Shown: positions 47,859-57,339, counted from the stretch's first letter. The stretch is DNA of 64,000 nt from Bradyrhizobium xenonodulans (GCF_027594865.1 NZ_CP089391.1:434001-498000), one strand, 5' to 3'. Numbers and translations: made by a program. Notes: generated by a model from the sequence alone, not told the origin.

Positions 47859-47948
47859 CGTAGGGTGGGCAAAGCGAAGCGTGCCCACGTTCTCGTAGAA
47901 ATCTGAAAAGACGTGGGCACGGCGCTTCGCGCCTTTGCCCACCCTACG
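47859..47948. repeat. Palindromic repeat, family P1, copy A
   Basis: Arms begin CGTAGGGTGGGCAAAG and end with a complementary CTTTGCCCACCCTACG, with an inner GTGCCCACG/CGTGGGCAC pair. The same arms appear at 53168-53262 and 58638-58730. It follows the last operon gene by 18 bp and could form a strong 3' stem. Confidence 0.9.
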
Positions 47949-47990
47949 AGAGTGCCTTGTGGGGCAGGTAACTCGCCCCACAATCTTCCC

Positions 47991-48132
47991 TGTCGTCCCT
48001 GCGAACGCAGGGACCCATAACCCCAGGGAGCAGTTTGACGAAGGCTCGCAGTTAAGAAGTCTTCGCCGGTATTGCTGCCGCATTCCATTGATAGATCACG
48101 CGGTATGGGTCCCTGCGTTCGCAGGGACGACA
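47991..48132. repeat. Inverted repeat with perfect 29-bp arms
   Basis: The left arm 47991-48019 and right arm 48104-48132 are exact reverse complements. Each arm carries an internal CCCTGCGAACGCAGGG hairpin. The 84-bp centre shows no gene. It sits between convergent genes, directly after copy A of repeat P1. Confidence 0.9.
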
Positions 48133-48145
48133 GTGGTGGATGTCG

Positions 48146-50272
48146 CTACACCCTGGCCTCCGCCATCCCCGCCGCCCACAGCGCGAACGCATAGACGATC
48201 GCGACCTCATCGAGCCGGTCGAATCGCCCCGAGGCGCCGCCATGGCCGGCGCCCATGTTGGTGCGGAGCAGGACCGGGCCGCCGCCGCTCATGGTCGCGC
48301 GCAGCCGCGCGATCCATTTGGCGGGCTCCCAATAGGTGACGCGCGGATCGGTCAACCCGCCCATTGCGAGGATCGCCGGATAGTCCTTTGCCGCGACATT
48401 GTCGTAGGGCGAGTAGGACAGGATGGTGCGAAAATCCTTTTCGCTCTCGATCGGATTGCCCCATTCGGGCCATTCCGGCGGCGTCAGCGGCAGCGTGTCG
48501 TCGAGCATGGTGTTGAGCACGTCGACGAATGGCACTTCGGCGACGATGCCGGCGAACAATTCGCCGGCGCGGTTCGCCACCGCGCCCATCAGCATGCCGC
48601 CGGCCGAGCCGCCATGGCCGACGATGCGTTTGGCGCTGGTGTACTTCGCATCGATCAGCGCGCGGGCGCTTACCGCAAAATCGTCGAATGAGTTGGTCTT
48701 CTTCTCGCGCTTGCCGTCGAGATACCAGCCCCAGCCCTTGTCGGCGCCGCCGCGGATATGGGCGATGGCGTAAACAAAACCGCGATCGACCAGCGACAGG
48801 CGGTTGGCGTTGAACGAGGCCGGCATCGCCATGCCGTAGGAGCCGTAGCCGTAGAGCAGCAGCGGCGCCGAGCCGTCGAGCTTGAGCCCGCGGCGATACA
48901 GGATCGACACCGGCACCTCGGCACCATCCTGCGCCTTCGCCATGATCCGCGTGGTGACGTAGTCGGCGGCATCGTGGCCGGACGGGATCTCCTGCCGTTT
49001 GCGCAAGGTGCGCGTCCGCGTGACCATGTCGTAATCATAGACTTCCGATGGCGTCGTCATCGACGAATAGGCGAAGCGCAAATTCGTCGTCTCGAACTCG
49101 TAGGAGCCCATCGTATCGAGCGAATAGGCCGCCTCGTCGAAGGCGATGGCGTGCTCGTCCCTGGTGGTGAGATCGCGGATCACGATCGACGGCAGCGCAT
49201 TGGCGCGCTCCAGCCGCACAAGATGGCCGGCATAGAGATCGAGGTCGATGATGTAGATGCCCGGACGATACGGGATCAGGTCGCGCCAGTTCTTGCGCTC
49301 GGGCTGGCTCAGCGGCGCGGTGACGATCTTGAAGTCGATGGCGTCGTCGGCATTGGTGAGGATGAACAGCTCGTCGCCGCGATCGGCGAGCGAATATTGC
49401 ACGCCGTCCTCGCGCGCGGCGACGAGGCGCGGCGGTGCCTCGGGGTTGGCAAGGTCGATCAGCCGCTGCTCGCTTGTCTCGTGGTCGCCGCCTGCGATCA
49501 CGCAGAAGCGGCCGCTGGTGCTCTCGTGCAGATGGGTGAACCAGCCGGAATCCTGCTCTTCATAAACGAGCGTGTCGTCGGCTTGCTGCGTGCCGAGCCT
49601 GTGCCGCCACACCTGCATCGGGCGATGGTTGTCGTCGAGCTTCACATAGAAGAAGGACTTTGCATCTGCGGCCCAGACCACGCCGCCATCGGTCTCCTCG
49701 ACGAGATCGTCGAGATCCTTGCCCGTGGCCCATTCGCGCACGCGAATGGAAAAATACTCCGAGCCCTTGGTGTCGGCGCTCCAGGCATGCAGCTTGTGAT
49801 CGTTCGAGTGCCGGCTGCCGCCGAACTTGAAATATGTGTGGTCTTTTGCGAGCGCGTCGCCGTCGAGCACGATATGGCCCTCGCCGCCGTCGCGCGGCAT
49901 GCGGCCGAACAGCTCGTGCTGCCCGCCCTCGCGAAACCTGCGGAAATAGGCGAACGGTCCGTCCGGCGACGGCACGCTGGAATCGTCCTCCTTGATCCGT
50001 CCGCGCATCTCGCGCACCAGCGTCTTCTGCAACGACGAGGTGTGGCCGAGCAGGCTCTCGGTATAGACGTTCTCCTCATCCAGATATTTGCGGATATCAG
50101 GGTCGAGCACCGCGGGATCGCGCAGCACCTCCTGCCATTTCTCGTCCTTCAGCCAGGCATAGTCGTCGGTCACGGTGATGCCGTGCCGTGTGAAGGAATG
50201 CGGCCGGCGCAGGGCGACGGGGGGCTGGGAAGGTGTTTTGGCTTGTGTCACTCGATCCTCATCATCTCTCAT
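48146..50272 (-). CDS. S9 family oligopeptidase B-like serine peptidase
   Basis: A 708-residue prolyl-oligopeptidase-family enzyme without a signal peptide. The N-terminal half (about 60-430) is a seven-bladed propeller. The C-terminal alpha/beta-hydrolase domain has Ser556 in GHGGSAGG, Asp642 in GLTDPRV and His677 in MGAGHGG. IRGGADKGWGWYLDGK is typical of oligopeptidase B, which cuts short peptides after basic residues. ATG at 50272. Monocistronic, flanked by repeats on both sides. Confidence 0.94.
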   Translation of the reverse strand: MRDDEDRVTQAKTPSQPPVALRRPHSFTRHGITVTDDYAWLKDEKWQEVLRDPAVLDPDIRKYLDEENVYTESLLGHTSSLQKTLVREMRGRIKEDDSSVPSPDGPFAYFRRFREGGQHELFGRMPRDGGEGHIVLDGDALAKDHTYFKFGGSRHSNDHKLHAWSADTKGSEYFSIRVREWATGKDLDDLVEETDGGVVWAADAKSFFYVKLDDNHRPMQVWRHRLGTQQADDTLVYEEQDSGWFTHLHESTSGRFCVIAGGDHETSEQRLIDLANPEAPPRLVAAREDGVQYSLADRGDELFILTNADDAIDFKIVTAPLSQPERKNWRDLIPYRPGIYIIDLDLYAGHLVRLERANALPSIVIRDLTTRDEHAIAFDEAAYSLDTMGSYEFETTNLRFAYSSMTTPSEVYDYDMVTRTRTLRKRQEIPSGHDAADYVTTRIMAKAQDGAEVPVSILYRRGLKLDGSAPLLLYGYGSYGMAMPASFNANRLSLVDRGFVYAIAHIRGGADKGWGWYLDGKREKKTNSFDDFAVSARALIDAKYTSAKRIVGHGGSAGGMLMGAVANRAGELFAGIVAEVPFVDVLNTMLDDTLPLTPPEWPEWGNPIESEKDFRTILSYSPYDNVAAKDYPAILAMGGLTDPRVTYWEPAKWIARLRATMSGGGPVLLRTNMGAGHGGASGRFDRLDEVAIVYAFALWAAGMAEARV

Positions 50273-50292
50273 TCGCGCGGTGCCTCTTCCTT

Positions 50293-50460
50293 ACCTCGCC
50301 CCGCTTGCGGGGAGAGGTCGGAATTTGCGAGAGCAAATTCCGGGTGAGGGGGTACAGGTCTCTCGACGATTTCACTCGCCGAGAGAGGCCCCTCACCCCA
50401 ACCCTCTCAGCGCGAGCGAAGCTCGTCGCGGCCCCGTAAGAACGGGGAGAGGGAGAGGAC
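50293..50460. repeat. Complex palindromic intergenic repeat
   Basis: Contains several nested hairpins: CCCCGCTTGCGGGG, GAATTTGC-GAGA-GCAAATTC, and a GTCTCTCG/CGAGAGAG pair, ending AACGGGGAGAGGGAGAGG. It occupies most of the spacer between the peptidase and MBOAT genes, with no coding signal. The composition matches a multicopy type I know from Bradyrhizobium, but no second copy lies in this window. Confidence 0.75.
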
Positions 50461-50578
50461 ACACCACCTTATATCGTCCCAGTTCCGCGAATTGCCAGCG
50501 CGCTGCGCCAAGTCGCCGGGTTGTTGATCGCTCCCTTGTATGCTTTAGGGACCATATCCCCGCCGCCGGTCCAGCCTG

Positions 50579-52015
50579 ATGCTGTTCAATTCCTACCCGT
50601 TCATCCTGCTGTTCCTCCCCGTTGTGCTGGCGGGCTATTTCTGGCTGGGGCGGCGCAGCAATCTGGCGCCGGTGATCTGGCTGGCGCTGGCCTCAATCGC
50701 CTTCTACGCCATCGGCAGCTGGCAGTTCGTCGCCCTGCTGCTGCTCTCGATCGCGTTCAATTACGGCGTCGGCCATCTCCTGATCGTGGCGAAGCTCACG
50801 CCGGTGCAACGGAAGGCGGCGCTCGCGCTTGGCGTCGCCGGCGATCTCCTCGTACTCGGTATCTTCAAATATGCCGGCTTCGTCACCGAGAACATCAACG
50901 CGCTGGCCGGCACGCATGTCGCGGTCCACATCCTGCTGCCGGTCGGCATCTCCTTCTACACCTTCACCCAGATCGCGTTCCTGGTGGACGCGCATCGCGG
51001 CCAGGTCGCGGCCTATGCGCTGCCGCATTACGCGCTGTTCGTGACTTATTTCCCGCATCTGATCGCGGGTCCGATCCTCCACCACAAGGACATGATCCCG
51101 CAATTCGAGCGGAAGGAGTCCAAGCATCCGGACGGGCATCTCATTCTCTGCGGCGTCATCATCTTCGCGATCGGCCTGTTCAAGAAGACGTGCCTTGCCG
51201 ACGGCATCCAGCCGCTGGTCGCGCTGGCCTTCGAGGCGCGCTCGCCGAGTTTCGATCAGGCCTGGCTGGGTGCGCTCGCCTACACGTTCCAGCTCTATTT
51301 CGATTTCTCCGGCTATTCCGACATGGCGATCGGGATCTCGCTGATGTTCGGCATCTTCCTGCCGGTCAATTTCAACTCGCCCTACAAGGCGACCAGCATC
51401 GTCGATTTCTGGCGCCGCTGGCACATGACGTTGTCGCAATTCCTGCGCGACTATCTCTACATCCCGCTCGGGGGCAACAGGCGCGGCCGCGTGCTGCGCT
51501 ACGTCAATCTGCTGATCACGATGCTGCTCGGCGGCCTCTGGCACGGCGCGGCCTGGACTTTTGTCATTTGGGGCGCGCTGCATGGCGCCTATCTCTGTGT
51601 CAACCATGCCTTCAACGCCCTGGTGCCGAACATTCCGACGATCCTTGCGCGACCAGCCCGCATTGCCGGGGCCGTGCTGACTTTCCTCGCCGTCGTCGTC
51701 GCCTGGGTGTTCTTCCGCGCCGAGAGCGTCACCTGGGCGCTGCGGGTTCTCCATGCCATGGCCGATCCCTCGAATATCGTCTTCGGCCGCGAGGAGATTG
51801 CGGCGCTGGTGCTCGTCTTCCTTTATGCCGCACTGGTGTGGCTGGCGCCGAACACGCAGGCGATCATGGGCTACGATCACGGCAATCGCCGGGTCGGCGA
51901 AGCCTTGTGGGCAGGGCGCATGCGGCCGCTGGTGCTCTATGGGGCGTCACTGGTGCTCGCGTTCGGCATTCTGGGCATCCAGAGCCACAGCGAATTCATC
52001 TATTTCCGGTTCTGA
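50579..52015 (+). CDS. MBOAT-family O-acyltransferase (AlgI-like)
   Basis: A 478-residue polytopic membrane protein with about eleven helices. YFPHLIAGPILHHKDMIPQF, FDFSGYSDMAIGI and FWRRWHMTLSQFLRDYLYIP are AlgI-type blocks. The catalytic-type His is in LLGGLWHGAAWTF. Such enzymes carry acyl groups across the membrane to an exported polysaccharide or other periplasmic acceptor. It is coupled to the next gene by a one-base stop/start overlap. The acceptor is unknown; no polysaccharide synthase is in the window. Confidence 0.93.
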   Translation: MLFNSYPFILLFLPVVLAGYFWLGRRSNLAPVIWLALASIAFYAIGSWQFVALLLLSIAFNYGVGHLLIVAKLTPVQRKAALALGVAGDLLVLGIFKYAGFVTENINALAGTHVAVHILLPVGISFYTFTQIAFLVDAHRGQVAAYALPHYALFVTYFPHLIAGPILHHKDMIPQFERKESKHPDGHLILCGVIIFAIGLFKKTCLADGIQPLVALAFEARSPSFDQAWLGALAYTFQLYFDFSGYSDMAIGISLMFGIFLPVNFNSPYKATSIVDFWRRWHMTLSQFLRDYLYIPLGGNRRGRVLRYVNLLITMLLGGLWHGAAWTFVIWGALHGAYLCVNHAFNALVPNIPTILARPARIAGAVLTFLAVVVAWVFFRAESVTWALRVLHAMADPSNIVFGREEIAALVLVFLYAALVWLAPNTQAIMGYDHGNRRVGEALWAGRMRPLVLYGASLVLAFGILGIQSHSEFIYFRF

Positions 52016-53115
52016 TGCGAGGCACGTTCACACATCTCAGGCGCCTTCTGCTCGCGAGCCTCGCATGCGTGCTGGGTGCAGCGATGCTCGTCTATGTCGT
52101 CGATCCCCTGCAACTGTTTCGCCCCTCGGGTCTCGCCTTTTATTCCGACGACACGCGCGTGCAGAATGCCGGGTTGATCCGCAGCCAGTCGTTCGACACC
52201 GCCTTCATGGGCACCTCGCTCGCGATCCATTTCCGCCAGAGCGACATCGACCGCGCGCTTGGCGTGCATTCGCTCAAGCTGGCGATGACCGGTTCCAATT
52301 CTCGCCAGCAGGGCTTTGTGCTGGAGCGGGCGATCGATCGCGGCGCGCGGCGCGTGATCTGGGCGATGGACGACTTCATCTTTGTCGATGCCGCCGACAT
52401 CGAGACCGACCCTTATCTGTCCGTCGACCTCTATCGCAGGACCGCCAAGGGCATCGCGTCCTATCTGTTCAGCGCCGCGATGGCAAAGGAGTCGCTGTTC
52501 GCCCTGCTGCGGTCGGTCCCGCCGCTACAGCCGCCGCTCACGCGCGCGACACCCTATCTGCCCGTCAAGTTCGCGCTCGCTGACGTCGACGACATCTACG
52601 CGCTGCCGCGGGATTTCGACGTCGCGCGGGACTACAATGCGAAGAAGACGCTTGCCGCCTTCGCCTATATCACCAGCCCCGTGCGCAGCCGTTTCCTCGG
52701 CGAAGGCTACGGTTATGATGCCATGGTCAGGCATTTCGAGCGTGACGCCGTCGGCCTGATCATGCGCCATCCGGACGTGACCTTCGACATCTACTTCCCG
52801 CCCTATTCGATCCTGCAATTCGTCGCGATGCGCGATGCCTCACCTGCAACGCTGAAGATCGTCACGGATCTCACGGCGCTCATTGCGCAGCGGCTGACGC
52901 AGCTTCCCAACGTCCGGCTGCACGATTTCCGTGCGATCAAGGCGGTGACGCATGATCTCAGCAATTACGGCGACGTCATTCATCATTCGCCGGTGATTGA
53001 TGCGAAGGTGTTGTCGTGGCTGGCGAGTGGGGAATATCGGGTTGATCCGAAGGCGCCGCTTGCGTCGCTGGACGCGCTGAAGGCTCAGGTCGAGGCGTAT
53101 CGCGTCGAGCGCTGA
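52015..53115 (+). CDS. SGNH-like periplasmic partner of the MBOAT protein
   Basis: A 366-residue protein with one N-terminal membrane anchor (LLLASLACVLGAAMLVYVVD). The DTAFMGTSLAIHF segment near 60-73 is placed like the nucleophile-serine strand of SGNH/AlgJ-type O-acetylation partners. A C-terminal DVIHHSPVID is in the position of the catalytic Asp-His block. The ATG overlaps the MBOAT stop (TGATG). The two probably form one acyl-transfer unit: MBOAT moves the acyl group across, this protein places it. Confidence 0.8.
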   Translation: MRGTFTHLRRLLLASLACVLGAAMLVYVVDPLQLFRPSGLAFYSDDTRVQNAGLIRSQSFDTAFMGTSLAIHFRQSDIDRALGVHSLKLAMTGSNSRQQGFVLERAIDRGARRVIWAMDDFIFVDAADIETDPYLSVDLYRRTAKGIASYLFSAAMAKESLFALLRSVPPLQPPLTRATPYLPVKFALADVDDIYALPRDFDVARDYNAKKTLAAFAYITSPVRSRFLGEGYGYDAMVRHFERDAVGLIMRHPDVTFDIYFPPYSILQFVAMRDASPATLKIVTDLTALIAQRLTQLPNVRLHDFRAIKAVTHDLSNYGDVIHHSPVIDAKVLSWLASGEYRVDPKAPLASLDALKAQVEAYRVER

Positions 53116-53167
53116 TCTTCCCCTCTCCCTTGTGGGGTGAAGGGGGCTCCTTCCGCTAGCTCGGTAC

Positions 53168-53262
53168 CGTAGGGTGGGCAAAGGCGCGCTTAGCGCCGTG
53201 CCCACCATCGATCCAATAGTGCAACAGAAGCCGTGGGCACGCTTCGCTTTGCCCACCCTACG
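53168..53262. repeat. Palindromic repeat, family P1, copy B
   Basis: Same outer arms as copy A (CGTAGGGTGGGCAAAG ... CTTTGCCCACCCTACG) and an inner CGTGCCCACCAT ... CGTGGGCACG pair. The right half is nearly identical to copy C. It lies between convergent genes. Confidence 0.9.
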
Positions 53263-53291
53263 ATACTGTCTTCGTAGGGACAGCAGCGGCC

Positions 53292-54479
53292 TTACACCGC
53301 CACCTCTTCGCCAAGATAAGAAACCGCCGCTTCCAGCCCGCCCTTGCCGTGCGGGATCTTCAGCGCGTTCAGGGCGATCTCGACCACCCCGAGCGTGCCG
53401 AGCAGCATCGGAGCGTTGACGTGGCCCATATGGGCGATGCGGAAGGCCTGGCCCGAGAGATCGCCGATGCCGGTGCCGAGCACCACGCCGCATTTATCCT
53501 TGCAATAGCGTTGCAGCACGGCCGGGTCATGGCCGTTGCTCATGGTCACCGTGGTCACGGTGTTGGAGCGCTCGCTGGCCTCCGCGACGTTGAAGCCGAG
53601 CACCTGGCCTTCCGTCCATGCGGCGACGGCGCGGCGCGCGGCTTCGCCGAGCAGGCTGTGGCGGCGGAAGGCGTTCTCCAGTCCTTCCTCGTGCAGCATG
53701 TCGATCGCCTTGCGCAAAGCGAACAACAGATGCACCGGCGCGGTGCCGGCATATTTGCGATAGTTCTCGGTGCCCTCGCGCTCGCTCCAGCTCCAATAGG
53801 GCGTGTTCATATTCGCCTTCTTGTGCACCTCGAGCGCGCGCGCGTTGGCGGCGACGAAGCCGAGGCCGGGCGGCGTCATCAGGCCCTTCTGCGAGCCGGA
53901 CATCGCGACGTCGATGCCCCATTTGTCCATCTCGAACGGCATGCAGCCGAGCGAGGCGACGGTGTCGACCATGTACAGCGCGGGATGGCCGGCTGCCTTG
54001 ATCGCCTTGCCGATCGCCTCGATGTCGTTCTGCACGCCTGACGCCGTATCGACCTGGACGACGACGACGGCCTTGATGGTGTGCTCCTTGTCGCGGCGCA
54101 GGCGCTCCTCGACCTCGCTCGGGCGCACCGCGCGGCGCCAGTCGCCCTTGAGCACCTCGACCTCGGCGCCCATCAGCGCGGCCGCGTTGCCCCAGCCGAT
54201 CGCAAACCGTCCGCTCTCCAGCACCAGCACCTTGTCGCCGCGCGACAGCACGTTGCTGAGTGCGGCCTCCCAGGCACCGTGGCCGTTGGCGATGTAGATG
54301 TAGGACTTGCCCTTGGTCGCGAACAATTTCGAGATGTCGCCGAGCAGGCTTTCGGTCAGGTCGAGCATCTCCTTGGAGTAGATGTCGATCGCCGGACGAT
54401 GCATCGCCCGCAGCACCTCGTCGGGCATCGTGGTGGGCCCGGGGATGGCCAGAAATTCCCGGCCCGCGCGAACGGTCAT
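53292..54479 (-). CDS. Class V aminotransferase (serine/alanine-glyoxylate type)
   Basis: A 395-residue PLP enzyme of fold type I. It starts with FLAIPGPTTMPDEVLRAM, has IANGHGAWEAAL for cofactor phosphate binding, VDTVASLGCMPF, and the Schiff-base lysine Lys198 in SGSQKGLMTPPG. The HVNAPMLLG end matches serine-glyoxylate aminotransferase relatives. It would move amino groups between serine, alanine or aspartate and glyoxylate. No glyoxylate pathway genes are adjacent. Confidence 0.9.
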   Translation of the reverse strand: MTVRAGREFLAIPGPTTMPDEVLRAMHRPAIDIYSKEMLDLTESLLGDISKLFATKGKSYIYIANGHGAWEAALSNVLSRGDKVLVLESGRFAIGWGNAAALMGAEVEVLKGDWRRAVRPSEVEERLRRDKEHTIKAVVVVQVDTASGVQNDIEAIGKAIKAAGHPALYMVDTVASLGCMPFEMDKWGIDVAMSGSQKGLMTPPGLGFVAANARALEVHKKANMNTPYWSWSEREGTENYRKYAGTAPVHLLFALRKAIDMLHEEGLENAFRRHSLLGEAARRAVAAWTEGQVLGFNVAEASERSNTVTTVTMSNGHDPAVLQRYCKDKCGVVLGTGIGDLSGQAFRIAHMGHVNAPMLLGTLGVVEIALNALKIPHGKGGLEAAVSYLGEEVAV

Positions 54480-54580
54480 TGCTGTTGGTCCTTATTGCCA
54501 GAGAACAGATCGGTGGGTTGCTGATTCACAGTCTTACGCGGGGCGAGGGCCTTGGAAAAGCGCCCAAAATGCAGGTCTGG

Positions 54581-55321
54581 TTATCGCTTGGTCTCCCGGC
54601 AGCCGGCGGCCTCCGCTTCTTCCACCGAGCAGAACCAGCGGGTGCCCTTGCTGATCTTCATCTTGATCTGGGTGTACCAGCGGCTGGTCGGCTGGTGATA
54701 GATGCACTCGCCGGCGCTGTTGACGTTGCCCTTGATGGTGCAGTCGGGCGACGGGGCGACCGGCCCCGAGGCCGAGGCGAGCAGCACCGCATGCGCCCCG
54801 TCGGGCGGCTTGGTGGCGCCCAATATCGTGGTCTTCTTGTTGCGCACGCGCCAGTCCCAGGGCGCGATGAAGGCGCCCTGCCACATCCCGGCCTTTGCCT
54901 CGCGCGCGGTGGCTTCATCGGGTTCATAGTCTTTGGAGATGCGGGTGTAGGCCAGCGCCCAGCCGCTGCGCACCAGCCATTTCTGGATGTCCTCGCCGCC
55001 GACCTCGCAACGCGCCACGGTACGGCCGCGCCGGTCGATCGACCTCGCGTGGCAGACCCAGGTCTTGCCGTCGGTGTATTTGGCGAGCTCGTCGCGGGCC
55101 GCGATGCCGCAGGTCCAGCGCTCCGTCTTGGTGTTGAGGCAGAGCTGGTCGACCGCGGGCGCGTCGATGCCGCCGAGCCGGATGCGCGTGTTCCCGATCA
55201 CGACGGCGTCGCCGGCGCGGACCTTTGCCGTGCCGGTGATGTCGGCGGCCTCCGCCAGCGACGAGATGCCGGGCAAGGACAAGGCGAGCAGTGACAGCGC
55301 AATCAGGAATTTTCGCAACAT
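54581..55321 (-). CDS. Exported SNase-like (thermonuclease-fold) protein lacking the catalytic Glu
   Basis: A 246-residue protein with a signal peptide (LIALSLLALSLPGISSLAEA). Residues ~27-150 form a staphylococcal-nuclease-like OB fold: RIRLGGIDAPAVDQLC, RRGRTVARCEV, LVRSGWALAY. The canonical IDAPE motif reads IDAPA, so the general-base Glu is Ala56. A C-terminal ~75 residues hold four cysteines (CTIKG, GECIYH, FCSVEE, GCRETK), possibly a disulphide domain. Nuclease activity is doubtful; it may bind a ligand in the periplasm. Confidence 0.82.
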   Translation of the reverse strand: MLRKFLIALSLLALSLPGISSLAEAADITGTAKVRAGDAVVIGNTRIRLGGIDAPAVDQLCLNTKTERWTCGIAARDELAKYTDGKTWVCHARSIDRRGRTVARCEVGGEDIQKWLVRSGWALAYTRISKDYEPDEATAREAKAGMWQGAFIAPWDWRVRNKKTTILGATKPPDGAHAVLLASASGPVAPSPDCTIKGNVNSAGECIYHQPTSRWYTQIKMKISKGTRWFCSVEEAEAAGCRETKR

Positions 55322-55438
55322 GCCAATCCGCGTGTGAGGAAAATCTCGATAGACTCCGCAATTGTGGTCGGCTTTTGTCCACCCGGCCAGCGTGTGCCTG
55401 ACAGGTCGGCTTTCAACTTCCCGTCATTGCGGTGGGCC

Positions 55439-55609
55439 TTGCTTACCCTCCCCTGGAGGGGGAGGGTCGATCGCGCGCAGCGCGAGCGGGGTGGGGTGAT
55501 CTCTCCACTCGGGCACTGCGCGTTGCGGAGAGACTGTCACCCCACCCCGTCTCACATTTCGCTGCGCTCCATGTGAGCCGACCCTCCCCCTCCAGGGGAG
55601 GGTAAGCAA
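55439..55609. repeat. Palindromic repeat, family P2, intact copy
   Basis: Starts TTGCTTACCCTCCCCTGGAG and ends with a complementary CTCCAGGGGAGGGTAAGCAA. The interior includes GATCGCGCGCAGCGCGAGCG and a GGGGTGGGGTGA/TCACCCCACCCC pair. A second copy at 59811 is split by an insertion sequence. It abuts the stop of the next gene. Confidence 0.9.
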
Positions 55610-55611
55610 AC

Positions 55612-57339
55612 TCACCCCGGCGCCATCGCCCGCTTGGCCACCGCCAGCCCCATCAGCACGAACGCCGACGTTACCTCTGGCCCGCCGACCAGGATCCGCG
55701 TCGGCGTCTTCATCTTGTTCCATTCATAGGCGCGGAACGGGCCGCGGCGGCCGCCTTCGCCGAGGCTCGCGACGATCACGTTCAGCGCCGGTGCGAAGGC
55801 GCGGGGGTCGGCACCGAGATGGCCGAGCGCGATCAGCGCCAGGGCCGCGTCGAACACGTTCATCTCCGCGGCCATCAGCTCGCCCTTGACGTAGGACAGC
55901 ACGCGGTGGCGGATAAAGTCGAAATCGCCGTCGGGATCGATCGCCGCCTGCGCCGCCAGCGGCAGCGCCAGGAAGGCTGCATAGCAGCGGCCGAAATAGG
56001 CGCTGTAGAGTTCCGGCAGGTAATAGATGTGGGAGCGCGGATTGGCGAAGGCGCCGCTGGCCGCCAGCCGCTTCTGGAAGCCGATGATCCGATGCACGGT
56101 CGCGAGACGCGACGGCGTCTCCAGAACTTTCCAGCGTGCGAGATTGCGAAAACTCACCTCGAGAATGTCGAGATTGAGCGTCGGATCGAGATCGTTGCCG
56201 TAGGGACGCTCGCCCTTGAGGTTGTCGATCCAGGTCGCAACCCCGCCCTCGTAGTCGATATTGTCGTTGAGCGGCACGGTCACGCGCGGCTCGTTAACGC
56301 CCGCGCGCACCTGATAGCCCGCATAGAAGTCGAGCAGCGGCTGGTCGATGATCTCATCGGTGCAGCCGGCCTGTGTCGCTGCCGAGATCGAGCAGGCCGT
56401 GGTGTCGCAATCCGGCACATAGACGCCGAAGCCGAGATCCTGCTTGATCTGCGCGAAGTAGCGCGAGAAGCGCGGATGCGGCGCGGGCGCCAGCGCGGTG
56501 ATGACGTTGAAGCGTGCGCCGCCCAAGCCCTCGACTTCCTCGCGGCTGATGTTGACGCAGAAATCGACCATGTCGGCGATGGCACGCTCCGCCGCAACCT
56601 TGTCGGCGGGCGAGGCGAGCCCGGTCTCGACATAGCCGAGCAGCGCCTCGATGAAGAACGCATCGTAATAGGCCGAGCGGTGACGGATCTGCACCGGCTC
56701 CCACATCGGCTCGGCGACCCCTCGCCAGGGCGGATTGATCACGGCGGCTGCGTGAGAGCGCGCGATGAAGACGCGGGCGAGGTTGAACAGCAGCGAGGAG
56801 TTCTTGTAGCCGCGCGCATTCAGTCCCGTGAGCGCCATTGTCAGCTCGCGGCCGCGGAAATCGGGATCGCCGATCAGGTTGAAGGCGGCATAGGTCGGCA
56901 GAAAGCCGTTCTTGCGGTAGGCGCCGAGCAGGTGCTGCGCGCAGTCGCGGATCACGCCGTCGATCTGGGCTTGCGAAGGCGCGGAGCCGATGAACATCGC
57001 CGGCGGCGGCTTGGGGTGGTCGAGGGCGATGCTGTCGACGAGATCGGCGACGGGCTGGCCGACCGCCGCCCAGTCGGGCTCGGCCTCGTCGCGGGCGCGC
57101 ACCAGGGCCTCGCGCAGCCGGCTCAGCTTCGCCTCGTCGCGCAGCTCGGGCACGCCCGCGCGTCGCAGCAGCAGCCGCAATGCGGGATTGCCGAGCGCGG
57201 TCTTGTAGAATTTGGCCAGATGCGGATCGCCGCTGACCGTAGCAGCCAGCACGGGATCGCAGACATCGTAAAGCGAGGGGCCGTCTTTCCGCGCCGTCAG
57301 CGCCCGGCAGGCGGCGCCGGCAAAATATTGAAAGCTCAT
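55612..57339 (-). CDS. Unknown 575-residue protein with a DxDTTA motif, possible alpha-toroid
   Basis: A 575-residue soluble helical protein without a signal peptide. The most striking motif is YVPDCDTTACSISAATQAG, with Asp310 and Asp312, which resembles the acidic DxDD/DxDT-A motif of terpene-cyclase-like alpha-toroids. Other aromatic and Gly blocks (YEGGVATWIDN, FYAGYQVRAG) fit that fold only loosely. If the resemblance is real, substrates could be prenyl-like; this is weak inference. ATG at 57339 precedes MSFQYFAGAACRAL. Its 3' end touches repeat P2. Confidence 0.75.
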   Translation of the reverse strand: MSFQYFAGAACRALTARKDGPSLYDVCDPVLAATVSGDPHLAKFYKTALGNPALRLLLRRAGVPELRDEAKLSRLREALVRARDEAEPDWAAVGQPVADLVDSIALDHPKPPPAMFIGSAPSQAQIDGVIRDCAQHLLGAYRKNGFLPTYAAFNLIGDPDFRGRELTMALTGLNARGYKNSSLLFNLARVFIARSHAAAVINPPWRGVAEPMWEPVQIRHRSAYYDAFFIEALLGYVETGLASPADKVAAERAIADMVDFCVNISREEVEGLGGARFNVITALAPAPHPRFSRYFAQIKQDLGFGVYVPDCDTTACSISAATQAGCTDEIIDQPLLDFYAGYQVRAGVNEPRVTVPLNDNIDYEGGVATWIDNLKGERPYGNDLDPTLNLDILEVSFRNLARWKVLETPSRLATVHRIIGFQKRLAASGAFANPRSHIYYLPELYSAYFGRCYAAFLALPLAAQAAIDPDGDFDFIRHRVLSYVKGELMAAEMNVFDAALALIALGHLGADPRAFAPALNVIVASLGEGGRRGPFRAYEWNKMKTPTRILVGGPEVTSAFVLMGLAVAKRAMAPG

